Positions 58,972-64,000 of a stretch of DNA of 64,000 bases are shown in pieces (positions within the stretch are counted from its first letter, which is position 1; each line of letters opens with the position of its first letter). Both the position numbers and the translations under genes were made by a program. The DNA comes from Telopea speciosissima (taxonomy: Eukaryota > Streptophyta > Magnoliopsida > Proteales > Proteaceae), in the NCBI RefSeq assembly GCF_018873765.1, contig NC_057924.1, positions 2,108,001-2,172,000 of the forward strand, written 5' to 3'. Below the pieces are notes generated by a model. The model was given only the letters and a program-made list of their open reading frames with translations, ran no database searches and was not told the DNA's origin.

Positions 58972-61697
58972 ATTTGGGGGGCGCGGGGGAGGTGTGTGAC
59001 TTGTGAGTATTACCAGCTTTCTCCTTGGTGGCAGATTTCACTGGGTTTGAGGCATTTTTCCTGGTCTCCTCATTTTTCTTCTTTCTTGAAAACACCCTTG
59101 GGCTTTTATCACTGTTGTCATTGACCTTAGAATGTTTAGATGACGTTTTTGTTGGAGTTTTTTTTGGTGATGTAGTTGGAGTGGCTTTCCTGGAAGTTGT
59201 ATATTTCTTCATATTAGTTTTCCCATCAGATTCCTTCTTCGATGACGATTTCCTCGAACCACGTTTATGCTCTTCCATGTCTTCTTCAGACTCTCCTATA
59301 GATTCATCTTCCTTATCCTCATTCTCAGAATGGTTAAGAACTTCTTCAGGTGCATCCGGAACGCCATTGTCATTCTCTTCATCCTCTTCTTCTTCAGACT
59401 CATCTTCCATGTCAGGCGCATTCTTTTTTTCCTTTTCTTTTTTTGGAGTGTCTTCAGACTTCCTTCGTTTCTGTGGAATAGAAAAAGTTACGGGGAACAA
59501 CATTAAATAGTTTGCAGCTTTCCAAACAACCAGGATATACAAATCACCATGGCTCAAATTCAGAAATCCAAAATGATTTGCATGCCTCTGGTTCTATTAG
59601 TATGTGTTCTCTTTCAAATGCTACAACAGATGTTTCCATTTTCACTAAATTCCAACTGTAACAGAAACCTTCATAAAGCAAATATATATGATTCCTTATA
59701 GAAACAATCTAAGGATTTCTTAAGACCCAAATTACAAGAAGTAAATAGAACACGCATACAGAGAAACAGAAGCAAGTGCTCAACGAATTTCATAAAAGAT
59801 TTCTAGTGTGAGATTAATCTTAGATGATAGAAATTCTTGTTAATGATCATTTTCCCCACAAAAGTTAAAAGAGTTTGACAGATTAGCAAAAGAGTTAACA
59901 GATTACACAATCCCCGTCTTCTTTCAGGATTAATTTTCGTGTCAAAATGACCATCCCAGAACCTGTCTGATAGAATGTGGCTGTTATCCTAGGTAGTGTG
60001 CTCACAACATGTGCAAGTGCATTGTAGACCAGAGTTAAGATACAACATCTAAATATATGACCATTATATTCCATAACCTGGCCAAAAGATCTCACCACTT
60101 GGATCCGCTTAACATATATACACACTCAAGAAGAGAGAATAGTGAATTCAGAGATTATATAATAAAGAAGTGAGTCAAATCCAATGAACATTAGAAATTT
60201 GTCTTGAATAAGCTCATTAGATCTATGTTTTTAGACCAATAGATATCTAAGTAAAACACCGTGAAACATTTTGAGCTCCACTAAAAAAATCCCACACTGT
60301 CACCACAAATCCTGTAGGATTCACAAAGAAAGATGGATACCCTTGATGAGAAGTTTGCAGAAGCACCACCTGACTTTGATGCAGTTCCCTTGACTGACCT
60401 CTTGCGCTTTCTATCTTTACTTGACTGTAGCACAATGAAGAGAAGAAAAATAAGGCAACACCAGAAGAGTGACTTTCTCATGGTGTAACATTTGAATCAT
60501 AAGTTCTAGTTGGGGAAAAGAAACCTGCTGTTTCTCTGTAATTAAAACATCAGTCCTTGCACGCGGAGCTGCCAAAAAGTCTATCAACTTCATAACAATA
60601 TCTTCCTGAAAATGCAAATCAAACTAATTAAAAAGCCAGACCCAACTTCAAGACCTGAAATGACAGCCAGCACAGTTAAATATGTGTGCTCTTCCGTATG
60701 TCAATTCGAACAAATCAATTGCTAGAACACCTTATGGATGACCAGGCCCCTTCACAAGAAAAAGCTTAGCCACTTCATATAGGCATGCCTGGCCTTGCCA
60801 TAGGGGCTCATGGATGTATGATCTTAGGTTTGAGTCTTTAGCAATATGCCAATTTTACAGCAGAATTTTAAAACTTCACTTCTATGGGCTGCCAGCATGG
60901 AATGACCACTATCGCAATGTAAGGAATACAATCATTCAGACAGGAAGATCCACTGAGTAAATTGTTATTTGACCATGAATGGTCAGGAACTTGAACTGGG
61001 TCATTCAGGCCTCAACAATCCAAACAGTCTTCACTGCCTGGCCAATAATCCTCGAAAACACTTACAAGACCCAAAAGCTTGCATCTACTATACTTAATAT
61101 TTTCTAGAGCAAAGTTTTAGATGTAGTACCTTCCTTGTTGTTGTCTTCACAACAGGTATGTCAAGCACATCACAGAATTTCAGCAACTTCTCCCTGAAGC
61201 ACTTATCAAATTTTTCTTTTAATTTCATCCTTTGCTTTTCCTGCACTTCCTTCAAAGTCCATGATTAGAGAACCAACAACAGGCATTCAGGTGGAAATCA
61301 CCTTATAAGTTATAACTGGTAATCCAAAAAATGAAGCCTATTCTACTCTTAACTAAATAGCTAGCCATCAGAGTACATATTACTTCTTACCCCTCTAAGA
61401 AGAAAAAGAAACAGCATCAGAAAGGTCAGAAACAAAAAGGTCCGGTTATTGTGCACAGTCGTATACGGTGCACTGGCCCTTCATCTTATAAGGGGGGGGG
61501 GCAAAATGGCATTAGAAGTTGTCACTTTATGCTTATTTGACAGCTTAAGTGACAACCATATAGATACACAACTGTGCATTTAAACTTTTGCCAAAAAATA
61601 AATATAAATTTTATCCCTGCCTTATGAATTTCTTTACCTCATTCTCATGCCACACAAAGCCAGAAAACTGGGATATGTTCTTCTTGAAATCAGATGC
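57666..61697 (-). CDS. DEK-domain chromatin-associated protein, eight 3' exons (5' part outside window)
   Basis: Nuclear DNA- and histone-binding protein of the plant DEK family, in which Arabidopsis members affect chromatin topology and gene expression. Exons from 5' to 3' on the minus strand: 61638-61697, 61130-61240, 60525-60605, 60341-60424, 59014-59470, 58435-58547, 57942-57972, 57666-57829. All junctions have GT/AG sites and keep frame, giving about 366 residues. Order: SAF-box-side region (KNISQFSGFVWHENE, FCDVLDIPVVKTTTRK, LIDFLAAPRARTDVLI), a Lys/Ser/Glu-rich disordered stretch (exon 59014-59470), and the C-terminal DEK domain (LRRSICQILKEVDFNTATF, RHFKIDLKSRKSAIKLLI), ending EVEV. 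The N-terminus must lie upstream; a MITE and an LTR-element start occupy the next 2 kb. Confidence 0.92.
58945..58971. repeat. GT microsatellite in a DEK intron
   Basis: Thirteen TG units (AC on the gene strand) lie about 45 bp inside the intron from the donor of exon 59014-59470. Confidence 0.9.
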
Positions 61698-62100
61698 CTG
61701 CATAAGTTAAAAACAGAAGGAAGGCTGAAGAAGCAGCAATTTGGGCACTTAATAAACCAACCAGCAGAAGACTAAGTGACAGATGTTCCCACAGAGAAAA
61801 CGACGAATAACAGTCTGAATTTCAAAAGTGGTGAAAAAACACAATCACATAATTTATTTTGTTCAATAAAAGAAATACAGCACAACCACCACCAAAAGTG
61901 AATCCAATGCCCATTCATATAAAAATATAATATGCCCAGAGGTAACACACTAACAATGCAATCAACATATCCGCCCACGAATTCAGTTCATGTGATTGAT
62001 CGCCATTACAGTGATTGAAAGCAAAATTAAAATCGAAACCAATCATATCTTCCATCAAGAAGTTTAATTGATCAAACCAGGACAACCCACGGATCAGTAA
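61698..62100. other. DEK intron sequence, no exon seen
   Basis: No minus-strand frame here resembles the DEK N-terminus. This is probably part of a long intron. Confidence 0.5.
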
Positions 62101-63024
62101 GCCCCATTTGGATAGCAGGGAGTGGGGAATGGGCCCCACAATTAGTGGGGTGGGATAATAGAGAAAGTTAAGTGGAGGGAGAATCACTGTAGCATCCCAC
62201 CCCATGTCATTTGATTGGCTAGGAAGAGTGAGGAGAGAGGGAAGGGAAAGGAGAGGGAGAGAGGGCGAACCAGAGAGGGGATGATGTGAGAGAGAGAGAG
62301 TCACTGTAGCATCCTGTAACAGCAGCTGAACCACTCATCTTCGACAGAACAAAGGTTCTGTTCCCCTCAATTACAGCTCCTGAAATAAGGGTTGTATACA
62401 TCTCCTTTCCACATCTCTCCTCTCACCCCCTCCCAATAATTACTCCCTTAGTTTCTTCTCTTTCCTCTCTATCTATATTTTATCCTCCGCAACCCATTGA
62501 TTCACCAGCAGAACGAGGTCCTAAGCATCGACACAGATGACCAACAAGGAAGAGCTGCTGAGGGCAATCATAGAAGCAAAGCCCTTCCTTGACCCACTGG
62601 CAGTTGGGGGTGGTTGTGAACTGTCAAGGGTAGCTCAAGTATGGAGTCCTTCAGCCTTCGTCTTCCCCCGCTCATCCCTTTCTATCTCTACTTTCTTGAT
62701 CTCATATCACAGGCTTCCTAGTTCTGCTCGCACGGCTGCGAACGTGACCATGGACCATCTCTCCACCCTCTCTTTGCTCCACGGCTGCAAATGTGACCAT
62801 TGTGCACTTTCCCTCGCCTTCCCCTAATCAGTAGGACTTTAAAAGGGAGTGGGATAGAGAAGACACAGTCCCGACATAAACCGAAAAGGATTTTCTCATG
62901 AAGTGAGAAATCGCACCCATCACAACGGAACAGTTGAAATTTGGAAAACCATGAGAAAGTCTAACAACTTTCCCTCACTGTTCATTAACACTCCCATCAA
63001 AACCCCCTCTATCCAAACAGAGCC
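62101..63024. mobile_element. PIF/Harbinger (Tourist-like) non-autonomous element, 924 bp
   Basis: The 3-bp target repeat TAA (62098-62100 and 63025-63027) flanks ends GCCCCATTTGGATAGCAG and, in reverse complement, GGCTCTGTTTGGATAGAG. Both the TAA target and the TTTGGATAG end fit the Tourist group. A 96-codon frame at 62537-62827 shows no transposase motif and is not called as a gene. It sits in the presumed first introns of the DEK gene. Confidence 0.75.
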
Positions 63025-63027
63025 TAA

Positions 63028-64000
63028 ATTAACTGACAAAAATATCATATCAGGCGTTTACATGTCAAAACCCTAAAAGGCTTACAGAACTTCCCATTTT
63101 CTCCCTCTTTTCTTCCCTTACCAGTTCCCACTTCTCATTCCCCTCCTACTTTTGACCATCATGCAAAGTTGCAGACTTGCAGGCCCTTCTTCAATTAGAG
63201 AACCAAGTAGCCCTTCATCAATTGGAGACAGAAATTGCAGACTCCCCTTCTTGCTTCTTCACTTTGACTGTCCAACATTTGACATAACCCTCCCAGGCAC
63301 CAGCAGAAGTTTGTAATGTCTCCTTGGCTCTTAACAGTCAGCAACTTGGAGAATCTGTGTGCTGCAGACATTTCTCTGATGTTATGGTTCCTCTTTTTTA
63401 TTCCTAAAAATCTTGATTGTTGATTTGTTTGTTCAGTATTCTTGATAAAGTTGTAGGATTATTTTTTTTTGTGATCCTGATAAATAACATCCTTTCCTGG
63501 TGAAACACAGAAGAGACTGTAGAAAACCAAAATAAAGCCCATGCTCTTTTTGTTTTTGTTTGCTTATTGCTCTTGATGACTAATATTTTAACGAGTTTGC
63601 TTTTATTTAGATTTCCTTTCTTCCTCCATTGTTTCTCTTATCCAGACATTATTAGATAGATATATTCTGTTTTTGAATAAATGTTTCTGAAGTTTAAATT
63701 TAATGAACAAGTTGCGGCTGTATCTAATGCAGGAGCATGATCACAGCAGCCCTTGTGGTTTTAGGTATCAGAGCTAAATCTAGCCATAGATACCATGGAT
63801 CCATACGAGAGGAATCTTTTCTTTCCAAAACATCAAGCAAATGAAGACCATTTGTGAATAGTTAGTGAGCATCTTGAGGAGTGTCAATGGAAGCCGGCCA
63901 ACCGCTACCCTCACTCGAACGACTGAATGCTTCCTTCGACAAGTTGATCTCGGTCATTGAACAATGGATGGAAGAGAAAGAACAAAGAAGATGATCCAAT
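63028..64000 (+). mobile_element. Start of an LTR retrotransposon fossil, continues beyond window
   Basis: GGTATCAGAGC at 63764-63774 resembles a methionine-tRNA primer site. It is followed at 63795 by ATGGATCCATACGAGAGG and gag-like text (LNASFDKLISVIEQWMEE). The DNA to its left would then be the 5' LTR, whose outer edge I cannot place. The visible part looks broken. Family (copia or gypsy) is undecided. Confidence 0.4.

Noticed and set aside
59025-59510. 161-codon plus-strand frame rich in Ser and Phe
   Set aside because: It is antisense to the Lys/Glu/Ser-rich DEK exon and has no independent support.
62537-62827. 96-codon plus-strand frame
   Set aside because: It lies within the Tourist-like element and shows no transposase or other motif.
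1-64000. CRISPR arrays, operons, ribosome-binding sites, rRNA or tRNA genes
   Set aside because: The window is plant nuclear DNA. No regularly spaced repeats, rRNA stretches or full tRNA cloverleafs were seen.

Overview
The window is nuclear DNA from a flowering plant, probably a dicot-type genome. Evidence: AT-rich intergenic DNA, plant DNA-transposon and MITE families, a plant L1 LINE, a Ty1/copia element primed by initiator-methionine tRNA, and three plant gene types: an RRM protein with an Arg-Asp/Glu-rich tail (two copies), a CCAAT-binding NF-YB3-like subunit, and a DEK-domain chromatin protein. The species cannot be named from sequence alone.

Layout. 1-3095 is gene-free. 3096-23183 and 23184-40958 are two direct tandem copies of one ancestral block of about 11 kb. 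Each copy carries an intronless RRM gene (6511-8598 and 26831-28864), a conserved downstream region with a likely 3'-UTR intron, two possible exons of an unrecognised gene, and an old LTR fossil. The copies differ in length because each gained its own insertions afterwards. Copy 1 gained a small MITE, an organelle-like filler, a hAT MITE, a solo LTR, and a copia element that itself holds a second solo LTR of the same family. Copy 2 gained two hAT MITEs, a MULE MITE, a palindrome-rich element and a 3.8-kb LINE. Each copy serves as the empty-site control for the other.

40959-45749 is intergenic with a hAT MITE. 45750-46418 (minus) is an intact NF-YB3-like gene with a GA repeat and a G-box upstream. 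48143-50154 is a 2-kb MULE with a 9-bp target duplication and gene-like filler. 50-57 kb holds tandem duplications, a hAT MITE related to the one at 24 kb, fold-back repeats and a weak gene-like patch. 57666-61697 (minus) holds the eight 3' coding exons of a DEK-domain gene; its N-terminal exons must lie past the right edge, beyond a Tourist-like MITE and the start of an LTR element.

The host genes share a theme of RNA processing and chromatin/transcription but form no operon-like system. I found no convincing new biological machinery. The most informative features are the microhomology-joined tandem duplication, its asymmetric insertion history, a near-identical tract inside otherwise diverged copies, and a coding difference at a motif position of the RRM in copy 2.
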